Source: Trichostrongylus colubriformis
Taxonomy: Eukaryota > Nematoda > Chromadorea > Rhabditida > Trichostrongylidae
DNA: 64,000 bases
Assembly: GCA_963978905.1 (NCBI GenBank)
Contig: OZ022259.1
Coordinates: 1,240,001 to 1,304,000, forward strand
Direction of reading: 5' to 3'
Within the stretch, counting starts at the first letter, position 1. Every line of letters begins with the position of its first letter. Shown here in pieces: positions 49,989-63,985 of this stretch. Both the position numbers and the translations under genes were made by a program. The notes beneath the pieces are model-generated. The model was not told the DNA's origin and ran no database searches. It saw only the letters and a list, made by a program, of their open reading frames with translations.

Positions 49989-52660
49989 CACAATTCTGCA
50001 TTTCCGCCATGTGAAGAGAGAAAGCCCTTCTTCCGTAAAGTAAGGCTTAGGTGAAAATGTACACTCGAATATACAAACAGATGATTGTGAAACGTTTTCG
50101 AGTGAGGGACGGCAGCGCGACGATGAGTGTCCCCCCCCCCAAACTACAGTATTCCGAGGTTTCCGGCGATTATAGGAAGAGGTTGTTGTGCCATTTTTAA
50201 GGTATCGCTGATAGCCTCCAGCGCTTGCAAGAGTTTCCATGGGTGGCGTTTTAGCTCAAAATATTTTTTGTGCTCGACTGACGCATTCGGTGTCTTCATG
50301 AATGGTATGGGGCTTCTATTAGGTCTCGGCCTGCATAATAGCCCGTTATAGATTATATAGAATAATAGAAAATAGTTAGCAAACCCGAAGGACTTCCTCA
50401 ATGGCCAACTTCGTCCAGGCACCAGTGTCTGACAAAGTCGTAATGGGGTGAGGCGCGTTCGTATTTTGGCGTCGTCTTCGGCATCATTCCATTTATAACG
50501 CTCGACTATGACACCATTCAACTATCACTGCCCCGACACCACGATTTGGTTAAAAAAACAATTTTCGCTGAAACTTCGTCCCCGGAGGCTGGGGGGGGGG
50601 GAGGTTGGGGTGCCTGTCACGAATATGACATCCGTTTTTGATGTTGGCGCTACAGCTGCTTTTCACCAATTTCGAACAAAATTGTCATTTAGGGGCTATT
50701 TAGAACGCTGATCACGGATATGACATTGGTTTTCAGCGTGTGCACCGTTTGGCGCAAGATTGCTCCAGTCATGTCTAGTTTTGCTTCATTTTTGCTGCAG
50801 TGCTAACGTAGCTGGAGAGCGTCATTTTTCTGCCATCCTCTTTCATCTGATACTATCCTACAGTCATCATTTTGCACACTCAAGCGTATATTTTCGCCTC
50901 ACCTTGAAGAGGAAGAAAAATTCTCTCCCTTCTCAAGGGTTAAGCAAAACTTATGGGAACAGTGTGGTGCATATTAGCATCGTAGTGAAACTAAACGGCG
51001 CTATCGCTTCAGACGGATGTGTATTCGTGAATTGTGTATTCGTGTACTGGGTAGCCTCTCTGGGTTAAGTTTCACGATTTTGGTGTATGCGAGTGAAGCA
51101 CCAACTTGGTGTAATTGCATCAAATTGGCGCCAACCCAGGAAACGGGTGTCATACTCGTGATCAGCACATCAGATAATCCCTGTATGCGAAAGCGAAATT
51201 TCACCGAAAATCATTTTTTTACCTAATTGCGGTGTCTGGGGTAGTGATAACTGTATAGTGCCCAAACCATTTTATAATGTGGTTATCGTGGCCTAAGCCC
51301 GTAAGAAGATTCGCGCGGCTCTCGCCATCATAATATAGCTTGGTTTGGTCAAGCCGTTAGAAATAGAGCGCGTCGCAACAGTGCCGGCGTCCAGTACCGC
51401 CATCGATGCCGGTGCGCAAAGTATGAAGGCGGTCTTCAGCGAATGGAATGGTGACAAGGCTAAGAAAATTGAGCCTTCAATAGTACACTATCATAGGATC
51501 AGGTTCTTCTTCAGTTTGATACCAGGCAGAGCATTCGAAAAGTTTAACCCCGTCGCGCTTGTTTGATGCAGGAATAAATGGTAGGAGAAAACACCGACTA
51601 TAAATGTTCCCAGAGAATTTGCATGCCTGGGACCAAAAGCCTGGCGACTCATCGATCTATTTTTATCTTACGGTTAAACGATCAAGAGCTCCATTAGGAC
51701 ACCGGAAATATGTTAAAAGTACATTCGTTCGGCACGTGGAAGCTCTAAGGGAAGTGGTACAAAAATAGGCTCTTTAGATCTGAGAATCTTGCACTTTTCT
51801 CACAACATTTAATGCAAATTTGTTAGCTATCACAAACTCTCACTCTTGCCTTCAGTACTACTGGCTAAGGTACCGATGAATGAATAAAGCCAAGGAAATG
51901 TCGTCTCCAGTGTAGTGCGGCTAAAAACAGCTTCTGTGTTTCCTTCTGATACGTCCATGAGTCTGAATTTTGAACTTATGGAGGCCTTTTCCGGATCAGT
52001 GTAATGATTTGAACGTTGTGATTTTTATATGAAAATGATATGAATATTCTTCATCTCTTTCGAAAGGGTCTTTGAGAAAAACTTCGGAAAAAAAACTTGG
52101 AAAAAACTTCGGAAAAAAATCTTTAAAAATCAAGAAAAACTTGCTTCTAGGCGGATCAGGTACGTGTCCAAACATCGTTTTGGAGAGTGTGTGGGAGAAT
52201 CTGGAATAGCAGCTTTGTTTTCTTGCGTTTCGTATCGTAGGGATGATTTCTAGTTTCCTTTCTTTCTCTTCATCTTTATGGTGGCTGTTGCTTGTATGAT
52301 CCTAAGCTTTGCGTTTTGCTGTTGTGGTTTCTGCCAGATGCTTCCTCTACTGTTTTTGCATGTTTTCCTCTTTGTTTCACATTATGTACCCTGGCATTAC
52401 TCAAATCATGGCGCCTTTTAATATCCTGCGGTAAGATGTTAGACTGATGTTATACTTCGCTGTAAAACTGATGTTAAACTTCGCGATCATGCGATTCCGA
52501 GGTTTCTCGCATGAAGACGACCTGCAGAATCGCAGCGCACAAAAGCGAGAGCGGAAGTAGGACACCACAAAATTGCAATACCGCGAAATCGCGAAACTGA
52601 GAAGTGTGACGTCGGCCTCAGTGGGGTCAATAGGTCATCCATCTTGTTGTCACTTAAGGC

Positions 52661-52845
52661 CTCCGTCAGACTACGCGATTATGCGATTATGCTTCTGCGA
52701 TTTCACGATTTGTGGAGTCGCACTTCCGCACGCGATATTACGACCTTGAGATTGTGCGATGCCGTGGCTTCGCGTGCGGAGTCGCGATAACACAAAATCG
52801 TAGAATCGCAAAATCACAGAAATTCGGGAGTCTGACGACGGTCAA
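52661..52845. repeat. MITE family U copy
   Basis: CCGTCAGACTACGCGATTAT and the mirrored AATTCGGGAGTCTGACG end. Interior palindromic blocks GGAGTCGC...GCGATA and CTTCGCGTGCGGAGTCGCG. A shorter related stretch lies just upstream at about 52480-52620. Confidence 0.65.
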
Positions 52846-53988
52846 AAATGGGTTTTGCGCCTGAGGTGGGTATTTGGCCTGAAGGGACATCTGCTTCGGC
52901 CCGCCACGAAATAGCTCCCTAACAAGCATGGATGGTGAGCCTGGCGGCCTGTTCATCAGGGATATCGACGTGTTTCTTTGGTCCTGCTCTGATAAAGCGG
53001 GAGTGTATCTGTTTGTTTGTTTTAGTGCTGCTACTTTATAAGCAACATATCCCCCTCGTTCCTCATATGCCCTCGGGTTCTTTGCTTTTCTTTAGTTCCC
53101 TTTCTCTCAATTTCCCGCTGTAAATGTAACTTGCTGGTCACTGTACGAGTATGTACCTCTACTCGGGTGAGTTACACCAACATATTATTTTTAAACTGTA
53201 TTGCAGCTCGAGTGCATATGATAAATATGTAATTAAAAATTGAACTAATGATATGAAGTTCCTATAATTGACATGGGATTCCATTTTTTTCATGAGGTAA
53301 AAGATGTTTTTTCTACGACAACTTTTGTTCCCACATCCTTTTAACATATTCTTGTTTGAAAGTACAAAAATTCCTGAAAACGAAAAAGGGGTACCATCTT
53401 GTGGGACTCCCATCAGCTCAACGACTGCCTATGATAATTCAAGCAATCTCGTGAAGCTTCCGATCTGGAAATGGATTAGCAAAAAAAAAAAAAAGAACAG
53501 ATGAGAAAATGATTGGTGGTGTAGGTTCCCGTTTATAGATATTGCCAACGTGTGCTTTTGTAAATTCATTTCCTTCCAAAATTTCGGTCTGGGGCTTCAA
53601 GGGACAACCTTCCACAATAACGTTGACAACCTGTGCTATCGTTCGGTGATTCGGTGGCGATGTGTGCCGGGAGATTTATTATCTAGCGGTTTTGAGCAAA
53701 TTATGTTGGGCAGCGCTTAAAGACTGCAATTTATCATAACTGGGTTTGATGTTAAAAGGCCGTATATCACCTACGATAGATTGTGTGGACTGCAAATTGT
53801 CCGTGATAAATCTTCATCGAAATGAGCCTCAGATTCTAATGTACGATTAATGCGTTTCCCCATTAGATTTATTTGTCTCACTGGACTCTATGATTGAATA
53901 GAATGGACAGCATCGATGAATATTTTCCCCAGAACGAATGACTCTGAGTTTATATTGAATATTATTTACATATTACATTAGTACATTA

Positions 53989-55267
53989 CAGGGTGATCCA
54001 TACATGGTGCAACACCGTTTTTACCGCATAACTTTCCTCAGAATCAATTTTATTTCAAATAATTGTAAACAAACTTTATTCAAATCTCCATCTATTACGA
54101 CCAACAATAACTAATCGATGTGCCCTCGTTTTGCCGCGATGACTGCCCTAAAACGCTTGGGATGCGCCTCTACTACGGCCAGAATCGTCTCTTGTGGTAT
54201 ATTTTTCCAAGCTTCCCTGACTTCAGTTCCTTCAAATTGTTCCTTTGCTGAGAGGAAACCTTCTACTCTGAGATGCCTCAGATAGAAAAGTTCATAAGGT
54301 TGAGATCCTCGAACAAGCGAGTCACTCATTTGAGTATGTAAGCTGGGAGATTGGTACGGCACCAGTCCTGAATGCATTTCGCTCTGTGTGCAGGAGCGCC
54401 GTGTTGTTGAAAGGTCCATTACTCTTTTGTGAAATGCCCAGTGGATCAGGGTAGCAGGTACTTCATAACAACTTCCCTCAAGTAAGTTCCGGCATCCGGC
54501 TTAGTTCCTTTTTCGACAAAAACCAGCGGAGTGTGCCTGGTAGCTGACACCCCCTCCCAAACCATAACAGATTTAGGCTTCTGCTTCCGATAGACATTCC
54601 CTCCGACCTCATCGGCGTCCTTTGAAGTTTGAGCGAGCACTCTCTTATTTTGGGCATTGTAGGTCTGTTCTACGGTGAAAATTTTCTCGTCGGTGAACAC
54701 AGTCCTCAGATGCTCGCCTTGATCGGCCCTTGCCATCAGCGCCACATACTTTTCCTTCCCGCCCTTCTTCCTCGCTTCTGTTAAGCCGTGTCTCCTTTGC
54801 ATCCTATAGGGGTACATGTGTAGTTGTTGTCTGACAACTCTTCACATTGTTATGCAAGGGGCTTCCAATTCGCTGACCACCTTTCCAATACCTATGCTTG
54901 CATTGCGATCGATCCGCTTCTTTGCAATCTTCCTGGGCTCTAAGGCGGCATAGCACAAGGGGTGCCCGCATTAAGGAAGGCATCCTGTGATGCTTCTTTT
55001 CAGTACACTATACACACTGAAGCGATTCACATTCAAGAGCTGGGCGATTTCCATTGGAGTATGTCTGGCTTCGCTCAGCTAGCAACTAGCGCATGTTTTG
55101 GAATTTGGGGCACCACGGATGGCAGAGAGGACAGCGAGCGGTCAAATACTAAGGGTATATAGAGGAGGGTTTGGCAGAGGTACAAACATATAAAGCCTTA
55201 GAAAAAAACCAATCGTGGACAAAAAAATTATGCTTGAATTTTGTTGCACCATTTATGGATCACCCTG
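53989..55267 (-). mobile_element. Tc1/mariner-superfamily element (maT-like)
   Basis: CAGGGTGATCCATACATGGT and its mirror ACCATTTATGGATCACCCTG, bounded by TA. A minus-strand transposase lies inside. Confidence 0.85.
54110..54830 (-). pseudogene. maT-like transposase, inactivated
   Basis: The first part reads VFTDEKIFTVEQTYNAQNKR (first catalytic Asp), then KSVMVWEGVSATRHTPLVFV and a KGTKPDAGTYLREVVMKYLLP segment. Downstream the frame shifts to WTFQQHGAPAHRAKCIQDWC, where the expected second catalytic Asp is His, followed by a stop and a DLNLMNFSI remnant of the third motif. The N-terminal HTH is not readable. Non-functional. Confidence 0.8.
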
Positions 55268-58200
55268 TATATACCAGTTGGCTGGCGCACAGTACTGTGC
55301 GCGTAATACCATGAACGTCAGTGGGTCGATCGGAATCGATTTTTTTTTCTATGAACTTTACTCAGCACCCACTATCACATCACATCAATAACACGACGAA
55401 CAGAAGGTAGCCTAGTGCTCATTCTCTCCTATACACAAAAATCGATGAATGCGGTCGATATCGATTGATGGGGGTACCATCCCTGCAGCGATACTCATCC
55501 GTTGGATTGGTGCGTCCCTCTGCACATACTTGATCACCACTAATCGATATTGAAATCCATAAAATATTCCCTGCGCAATTCTGTTCACCTTTCTGTGGCT
55601 CAATGAGTGGTTCCCCTACTCTTACATTACTGTTATATTACCATTATATTATATATAATATGGTAGATCCTTTCCAGTTTTCGTAAGCTGCAGTCCCCTT
55701 TCAATTTCATTCTTTTTCCTCGTTTCCAGACTTTTCGGAATAAATTACGGATTTCTGGCTAAGGCTCCACCCACCACGCAAAAGCTCCGCCTACCATGGA
55801 GTTGTGTCTCCCTTAGATAGCCCTAGCCATTACTGACCACCCTATTTTTCCCATTACTGGCCACCCTATTTTTCTCCAATTCTTTTAGAACGAACTGCAA
55901 TTCCTGCTGCGAGCACCATTCAATATTTGCACGCTCCGTCCATTGTAGGTGGGTCTCTGCTCACTTCAAGTATATTCAAGATACCTTGGACATTGGTCAT
56001 ATTCACTCTCATTTTCCCACCCTCTAGGCTACGCTGGAACAGAATTGTGAATTTTTGGTACGGACCGCCCATACGGGTGCGCTCCACCCACTACGCCCAT
56101 GCCTCTTTCATGGCCTTCAGAATCTCATCGCTGGCATTAATCCATCTTTTTTCATGAAAGGGTCATTTTGGGAACCAATTAACAATTTTTGGACTGAAAA
56201 CGGAACTTTCCCGTTCACGATACGCCCACCATGGGCGGGATTCTCTGAATGTTTATTGTTATCGCATGCAACTTTGTCCATTTTCATCGGTCATTCTCTT
56301 TGACAAGGCCAGCCCTCGTTTTGCTGGCCGTCACTGAAATTCCTTCCTTCCATTCTTTTCTAAAACGGTCGCCGTCAGTGAGTGACGGTAAAGACTGAGT
56401 TCCCACAAGAAAACGCCAGAACCCCTTTCGTAATAGGTGTCACTCGTACATCATTATAAGGGTGGAGTTGAGAGAGGGGACAACTTGTCACGCTGCAATT
56501 GGGGTCTGGTTCAGCTACGAACTCCAGTTAGTATTACATATTATCATCGTAAGTTTTTTAGGTGGTCAGAAGCCGAGACGGGCTGCCCCATCCCTTCGCG
56601 ATGCTGGGATCATCCTTGCCGTCCCTCTAGCATCGATAACTACCTATCGAGCACCAAAAGGACCCCTTTCTCGCAAAGGCTCCTCGTCTATTGCTTGATT
56701 CTGCTTCGGACCCTATTGTCTTTATTATAAGCCACTTCTTTCATCGTTCATTCCTGTTGAAGCGTGGATTTGTCCAAATGTCGTCGCTGAAGTCTTTCTT
56801 TTTCAACTATTCATTTGTTGAGTGTCATAACCGCTGTGTTCGTGACATACGACTACTTTGAAGGCCACCATCTCAGGCTCTCAAGAAAGATATGTCAACG
56901 GGTCGCTCCGTTAGTTGGTAGTTGCTGCAGAGGGAGTGAGAGGATGAAACTCCTAAAAACTTGCTCTATGGCCATGTACCAACACAGAGTGGATATCTGG
57001 TCAGGTTGGCTTGGACGACGTATCTTCCCATGGACTCAAGCATACTGTAATCATATTTCACCTCCCCTGCTCTATCGCCCAATATTACGTCATGGAATTG
57101 AGAGTTTCGTACCTCTTTCATGGCGATGGAATTGATGGCACCTTAAAAAAGGCGCCGGCTGTTTGAACATTAATTCCTTCGCAGCAACCTGAAAAAAGAG
57201 ATATTCGTCAAATCTGATATGTATTGCACGACAAGTGCAGGCGTTTGAATACCATGTGTAAAGTACTTCTGTCATGGCCCTCCGTCATAGGCTTCCACCT
57301 AACGCCATCCCTCCCACGTCTGATTCCGCAGAGGTTTCTATCTTCATAGCGACAGAGTTGTTGAAAAAACTACCAAACGCCTGCGTTCGCCGTACCGATG
57401 ACCCTCGTGGGTGAGAAAGACAGCTGTCGCGCAGTTACCATTAGTTGATCATGTCGGATGGCACGCCCTCTGTTACTGTTTCGTATCGCTCTGTTGGGTA
57501 CCTGGAATCCGTCTCGTGACCCCTATGTTCGCATTCGGATCCGATGGGTGTGTACCCTTATGTCAGGATTTCGCACCGCGGCATGTTGTGGGCGGAACAT
57601 TGCGGACGAGCTATAGGCGCCATGTTGTTGGGTGCCGAAGCGATTACAAGTCAACTGCATATCGTCCCCCAGCATTAACGTGTAATCGTTCTAAGACCCA
57701 ATACCGCGACGCGCATAGCTCGCACACATTGCGTCGCACGCCGCTCGTCGTCGTGCGAAATTCTGGCGTAAGGTTACACACCCGGGTATGATCAATCTCC
57801 CTCCTGTTTAATTTTTCAGTCCGCTTACAGACTAGCTAATCATTAAAGCAGAGTCGAATAATTTAGTTTGAAAATAACCGTGTAAAATCTGCCATTTTCC
57901 AAAGTGACAATTTGCCTATGTTCTTATAAATTTCGAATCTGCCCGAACCATTGCAATTAGTCGTGTGCAAAAATCTACGCCGGAGCAAGTCCCTGATAAG
58001 ACGTTAGGTAGAGGACAGTATTGTCTCATTCCAGGACTAGATGGCTCCGGAGGAAGCGGCAGGAGGGGGCAATTTATTGTGAACAAGGTGTGTGCATATG
58101 AGAAGCTCGCCATACATTGTTTCGAGTAGCTCAGTGTGATTCCCTTTCGCCGCAAAAGGCTCCCATGGAAGTGTTGGGAAGCAATGAGATCATATAACGG

Positions 58201-59182
58201 GATACGTGTGGGTGAGCAGTCAGGCCGATGTTCGAGTCCTCCCTGCGGCTCCTCCTTTCTGGCGCTCATAATCAGATTCGTCCACAGCTATGTATGTTAG
58301 CGTATGTGTGTGTGTTCGACGATGGTCTAATGCAGTCATATTTAGCTCCGTCAAACATGCTCTCATTTAATTATAGCGTTTGTTGTTCAGTACTACCCTT
58401 CCCTAATATGTGCAGCGAATCTCATTTCGTAGATCTTTCACTTAAAATACATTTAACTGCGATTGCACGTTATGGAACTTAATCGTCAGCTTCACGTACT
58501 CTTCTCAAATGGGACAAATCCTCCCCTCAATCATCGATATTCAGGTGTGTCTCGCGAAACACTCTGCAGAAGCTGTCCTTTTGCCTAAATCTTGTTTTCT
58601 TTCGATTGGAGGAGCGGGGAAAATTACCTAGTTGTCTGCTGACCTTTTGAGGTTTTTCTATGAGGAACCATTTGTCCGATCGTTATAAAAACTTTTCTTT
58701 GGAGCTGCATTAAGTTTTTCATCTTCCTTCGGGAAACCCTCGCTTCCCAGTACTCCTATAACCTCAGAAATCTTATTTCAATACTATCAGGAGCTGACTA
58801 ACCCATCTGGACGATCGGACTTTTTTCTTCTTTTTTTCGAGAGTCTTTAAACAGGATTGATGAGGATATCGCTGCCGTCCAGTCATTAAGTGTTTTCTTT
58901 CGAACGAAGGAAAACCCTTCCGGAGATCCTCCCTTCCGAAGCACATTTCACCAACAAGCGATCAGAAACCAGCTCGTTTTCTTGGGAATCCCTCAGCTCG
59001 GAGTACTATTATGTTCAACGGGTTGGGTAGGCAAAGTCGAAGATTTGGCATCAGGTGCCGCTTCCAGCTGCCTGCACTACTTGCACTGAATCTAATCCAG
59101 ACCGGACTATATTGTTTTCTTTTTTTTTATCAACAACTCCAATTATGTCGGAATCATCCACGGAAATCTTTCAAGCTCGACT

Positions 59183-59240
59183 GGCTTATACCGATTATAC
59201 CGACCCTGTTTGGGAAGCCCAGACAAGGTCGGTATAAGCC
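59183..59240. repeat. Short hairpin with TATACCGACC repeats
   Basis: GGCTTATACCGA pairs with TCGGTATAAGCC; a second TATACCGACC inside pairs with the same right arm. The loop is about 20 nt. Confidence 0.5.
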
Positions 59241-61494
59241 TCAGCTCTCGCAGGCCATGCCGAAAGATTCACATTCAGGCGAGATTTATTTCGTCCTGAA
59301 CACAGGAGGCGACAGTCCTCAATAGGCAGCATGTCCCGAGAACTTGACATCCCCTGTTGTCTTCCCAAGATGGCGTATCGTACATTCTGATTCCAAGGTA
59401 GGGGAATGAGCAGCACTCATTTATTCGCATTCATTTATTCTCCCATAGTCATTCGAAAGGGTAAGCGTTCATGTGAGTCTGTGAATTTCCGCACGTGAAC
59501 ACCACATCCATCCATCGTCAGCAACCACTAGAAGCTGAGCCGGTTTTCGGCAAAGTCGAGCGTTGCACTGAGGGTAATTTTCGAGAAATACGATTCCTCT
59601 CCCCTTTCCCCCCTCCCCTCCCCCCCTTTCCCCCCCCCCCCCACCCCCTCTCCGGAACACTTACACGAGCACCAGATTACTATACGACCACCACTCCTTG
59701 CTATCAAACGATGCTGTTCGAAAAAAGTCCTCAATCAACAATCATGTAATGCTATCTATGCAAACTGTTATTATTGGTTGCGACCTTCTCTGGAAGTTCG
59801 CGAGAATCATTTGAAAAGACTCGTTAAGGGTCTCTGGAGGAATTTACAGAAATACAAAATAAATACCTCCGGGGATTCGAGAACTCAGTTTGACCCTGAT
59901 TTCGGGTTTGCACTCTTCAAAAAGAAAACACAACACATAACCTACAGCAAGGACCATTCCATCTTTTGGATCAGTGTTGATGAAAAACGCTCAGAGGATT
60001 CTTAAATGACTGAACCAGGCTGGGCAGATCCCAAGCTATGATCTTTTCATTTTGAACGGGCAATTACTTCCCAGAAGAAAATCGAAGCGTGGAATCTGCA
60101 GTGCATGCAGGCCTTGCGAGGCGGTTCTCTTGAAATTGATGCTTTGAAGGGGCTCCGATTCGTTTACTGCATTACGACTGCTGGAGCCCGGTACTCGAGT
60201 ACTTCATGAAGTGTGCACTTTGAGTGCCTTATTCTGAAGTAGTGATGTCCGTGCTTCTACTACGCACCCTTCGCTCGAAACGAGCCAAAAGTCGTCTGCC
60301 TCCTTTCCTCATCTCCATCGTTGTTGTTGTAGTTCTCGGGAAACAAGAATTGTTCACCGAAGTGCGCTTATCCTATCAGATTTGGTTTGACAGCTCTCTT
60401 ACAGAGCTGCTGGAGCATATGCTGCTGCTGCGAATCAAGTGGCTTCGTTGAGTCTTGAGTGGCTGTCACCCGAAAGTGGCCATAACTCAAGGAGCTGGAT
60501 AGCGATTTCACGCTTGAAGTCGCATTATACTCGGTCGGTAGTCCGCAAATCGCACGTTATAGTTGGCCAGAGGTCAAACGTGAGCTTTGACGTCACGTAG
60601 TGATTACGGTAGCCTGGCAGCAAACTCAAGCCCTCAGAGCACGGTTCATGTCTTTTGATCTTCCTAGGGATAAATGAATGTGTAAATAACTTTTTGCTTG
60701 TTGTAATTGTTGTTGGTGAGGTTCCCTTAAAGGCACTTTCCGCGTTAGGAGAGCGACCACAATCGGGGTCAATAATGAACCCAGAGCCGCTAATTTACTC
60801 AGTAGCAGTGAAAAAAACTAGCAAAAAAGACCAAGAACCTCAGAAATGAAAACCGCATCCCTCACCAATTGGTCACCAATTGGGTGTGGTCACCAATTGG
60901 TGGGCGGGGTCCCAGATGCCTCCCGCGGGCTTTGCGCTGCCAGGAGGGCTCGTGGCGCCGCTCTAAGAGTACAGCCGCGACAGTTACCCGGGGGTCTATC
61001 GGCTGCGACAGGGTAAATAGCAGGTAAGATTATCGTGGAAAGTGCCTTTAAACACCGATTTTGGTGTTATCTTAACGAGGGGGTGGTGGGGGGGGGGGGG
61101 GGGGGGGTAACAAATTGTCTAATTGTGGAATGTGGAACAAGGCGTGAACTCACACTACTGACTTGTCAGCAGCCTGCCGCAAATAAAAAGTTGAAGGACG
61201 AACTTTTTGGCGTTTATCAATCCCTTCTTGGGATGCGCCGCATATTCTAGTTCCATTCAGAATCGTGATGGCTGGTGAATGTGATGTGGCCTATACATGG
61301 CTCGCGGTGGCTAGCCGATGTACAAGTCAGTGCTTTTATCCTCCCAGGCGGGTCTGGTACCAATATACCGACCCAGGAGTGATGGGGCCTGGTTGGCCTG
61401 GGGGGGGGCGTTGATGCGAGATTTGATCCCGGCACCATGAGAGTGGGGTGTGCGCCACCTGTCACTACACCGCCGCAGACATTCCTACTATATC

Positions 61495-61690
61495 AGAATG
61501 CATCCTCTGTCCCTCACCCATCCGTCTGTCACGAAATTGGGTATTATATGAAAAACGACCTGTAGAAAAGGGGACAAGTTTGGGACGGGTAGGGCATGGA
61601 ACAAGAAGTAAAGAGCACACATGGACCAAGGTAAGCTCCGCCCACGGTGGGCGGAGCGTGCACTAGGCTGTTCCGTTTTCAGACCGAAAT
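61495..61690. repeat. Repeat family Y, copy 2
   Basis: Shares GAAAAACGACCTGTAGAAAA, CACACATGGACCAAGGTAAG and CTCCGCCCACGGTGGGCGGA with 19700-19905. Confidence 0.55.
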
Positions 61691-62997
61691 TTGTTGATTG
61701 GGTTCAACTGTGCCGTAAACGTGAAGGGAAGATGGATTTTGATCAGGAATGATTTTTTAAAGCCATGAAAGAGGCCTGGGCACAGTGGGCTGAGCGCACC
61801 CTGAGGGGGGTCGTGCAACAAAAATCCATAAATCGGTTCCAACGCAGCCTTGAGACCAGGAAAACTCGGCAGAAATAATCAATGTCCAAGTTATCTTGAA
61901 CACACTTAACGTGAGAGAAAACTAGCCCGCGATGGGGGGGGGGGGGGGCGTGATGTGGTAATAGATATCAAGTAAATTTGTCAAAAATAGCAATTCATCG
62001 ACCCACTGACGCCAATGATGTTCACAGTAGTATGCGCCAGCCAACTGGTCAGATATACACGTATACATTTCTGTGGAGTTGATGCTCCTGTTTAACATTC
62101 ATGTGAAGATATGTTGCCATCCGTTATCCAGCAACTTTCCGCCTGCCTTTATTGGAATAGAACCGGAATTTTTCTAACGCCTACAAGGTTGCGACGCTGG
62201 GCAGCGTAGTCATTAATCGGAGGCCATGAGCACTCGCGCCTTCAGTCACGAGGAAACGGAAAAGCATTCCGGTCCTGAGGTTTGTGCAGGGTATGATAGC
62301 CATGCTGTCTGCTGCTGTCTTTAGGACAGTATTTACCGAGAAAGTCTGACGCTTACGAATGAACGTCATTTTTGCGGGCCTTTACTAGGACTGGGATCCA
62401 ATAGTTGTCTTGGACTGTGCTCTTGTCACCTTTCTGCCTGACAAGGGAGGGTCATCAGGTCAGTCCGGCCTTTTGCGATGGGATGTATACCACTGTACTC
62501 GTCTTGGGACGAGAAACTCAAATCTGCCTTCCAAATTTGCGAAACGATTCTGTGAACAAAGCTATGAAGGGTAGTCTCCCGACATGGTCGACTCTCTCTC
62601 TCTCGCGTTCGCATGAGTGGACGTGGAATGCTAGCACAGCAAGGTGAGTTGTGGAGTACTGGATACGGTGGTTGTTTCATAGCAGATGGGTCGCAGGTTC
62701 GGATCCTTTGTGCGACCGCTCTTTTGCTTTTTCTCCCTTCGGCTCATATGAACTCAGAAAGTGCGTATTAGTAAGTATTTGAAAGGTTCACCCCTTCATT
62801 CAACATCAAGAGGGGACAAAATTTCACGTTTCCTGATTTATGCATTTTTTCAAGACTTTCATTTATAGAGGGCATGTGGTACGTTATATCCTGTAGACTT
62901 GAACAGAGCGTACAGTTGTACAGATAAGTATGTGGTATAAGGTGACGTAGCGTTGTCTAGCAGAGAAAAACAGTAGTTTCTCTCATACTCAATCCCA

Positions 62998-63985
62998 ATG
63001 TTCTGCCCAAAGCTAGTGTTGGCGTACTTGTTGAAGAACTTCGGTTCCTGTGAAGTGAGACGTCTGCCTTCTCGGAAGGAACAAAAAGTTATCGAAAAGT
63101 TCTCGTTTATTTTGCGGGAAGTTCAGAGAATAGCACAGTCAGTATCGGCTACGACGCACTCCTTCACTGTGATGCCACTGCTGTTTGCTGACGGCCACCT
63201 AGGGAAAAAACTTTTTGTGGTCATGCAGGTGCGTCGCACGCGAATTAGAGAGTGTTTCACCTATTTCTAATTGACCTTATATTAGGAGCCTCATGGAGTT
63301 TTTCCTTCCAAAGGACATTTCAATGCTACCAACTTGGTGGTTCGAGCTAACAGAACTCACATCATGAACAAACAGCTCATGCTGGACTGGGTCGAGTCTT
63401 GTGTGGTCTCTGCAGGCTCTCCCCCGTCGACACTTCTGATAGTAGATTCGTGGAGCGCTTTTAAAGATCACGAGTCTATTCAATCGGTCATACCATCAAA
63501 TAAGCAGGTGAAGGTCCTTAACATACCTGCAGGTGCAACAAGCATGATTCAACCTTTAGATGTATATTTTTCCTGCCATTTAAGTCGATGTACAAGCGCT
63601 TCACTTCCCATGTAATTGCACATGATGTAAATTTTTCACTGTAATTGCACATGATGTAAACCGAGACTCTATCCTCCGCCTTTTGTCTTTAGTTTATTCT
63701 CAGTTTTGTTCGCCCGAATTTAAAAATTTCTTATCTTATTCCTGGTATGCGGCGGGATATTTTAGTGCACACCCTGGCGAATATGAAACACCTCTTCAAT
63801 ATTGTTTCCCATCTGAAGTGGTTGAGGGCTCCGACTGCTGTGTGTGTGGAAATTTTTTCTTTATTCGTTGTGCACACTGTGAGAGATTGTACTGTTTCGC
63901 CCACTTTGTGCAGGAATACCACATGTGTTCGATTACTGGTTTTCAAATATTCTTGTATCTCCTATTCACCATATGCCTTCTATAA
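62998..63985 (+). pseudogene. pogo-type (DDE_1) transposase, broken
   Basis: Parts: IAQSVSATTHSFTVMPLLFA, then DGHLGKKLFVVMQ up to 63227 with a GTGCGT donor-like end; from about 63284 EPHGVFPSKGHFNATNLVVR, RTHIMNKQLMLDWVESCV, LLIVDSWSAFKDHESIQ (catalytic D) and IPAGATSMIQPLDVYF (catalytic D). A frameshift follows near 63575, then a 21-bp sequence duplicated in tandem (63611-63631 and 63640-63660). The frame resumes as SQFCSPEFKNFLSYSWYAAG, AHPGEYETPLQYCFPSE and a Cys/His knuckle CCVCGNFFFIRCAHCERLYC. Truncated at the 5' end and interrupted, hence non-functional. The family is common in nematode genomes. Confidence 0.75.

Larger units (their letters stand above)
44707..53985. other. Gene-poor region upstream of unc-47
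   Basis: No convincing exon chain. It holds a family V-like fragment near 44940-45000, a family W copy at 49791-49988, a family C fragment near 51395-51436, G or C homopolymers at about 50131 and 50591, a family U MITE at 52661-52845 and one unassigned small ORF at 49607-49807. The unc-47 promoter probably lies at its left end. Confidence 0.5.
55268..62990. other. Gene-poor, repeat-fragment region
   Basis: No gene supported. Notable items: foldback fragment 55276-55345; tandem GACCACCCTATTTTTC at about 55835-55875; family V-like fragment 57640-57745; hairpin 59183-59240; C-rich tract 59585-59655; CACCAATTGG tandem palindromes near 60865-60905; long G-run 61080-61107; family Y copy 61495-61690; G-run 61935-61949; foldback fragment 61985-62052. 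Confidence 0.5.

Noticed and set aside
59469..59749. Gly-rich and Pro-rich ORFs on both strands
   Set aside because: Produced by the C/G homopolymer tract at 59585-59655.
62680..62720. tRNA-like B box (GCAGGTTCGGATCC)
   Set aside because: No A box at the right distance and no cloverleaf; similar short matches near 47910 and 58208 are equally unsupported. A tRNA-derived SINE remains possible but was not listed.
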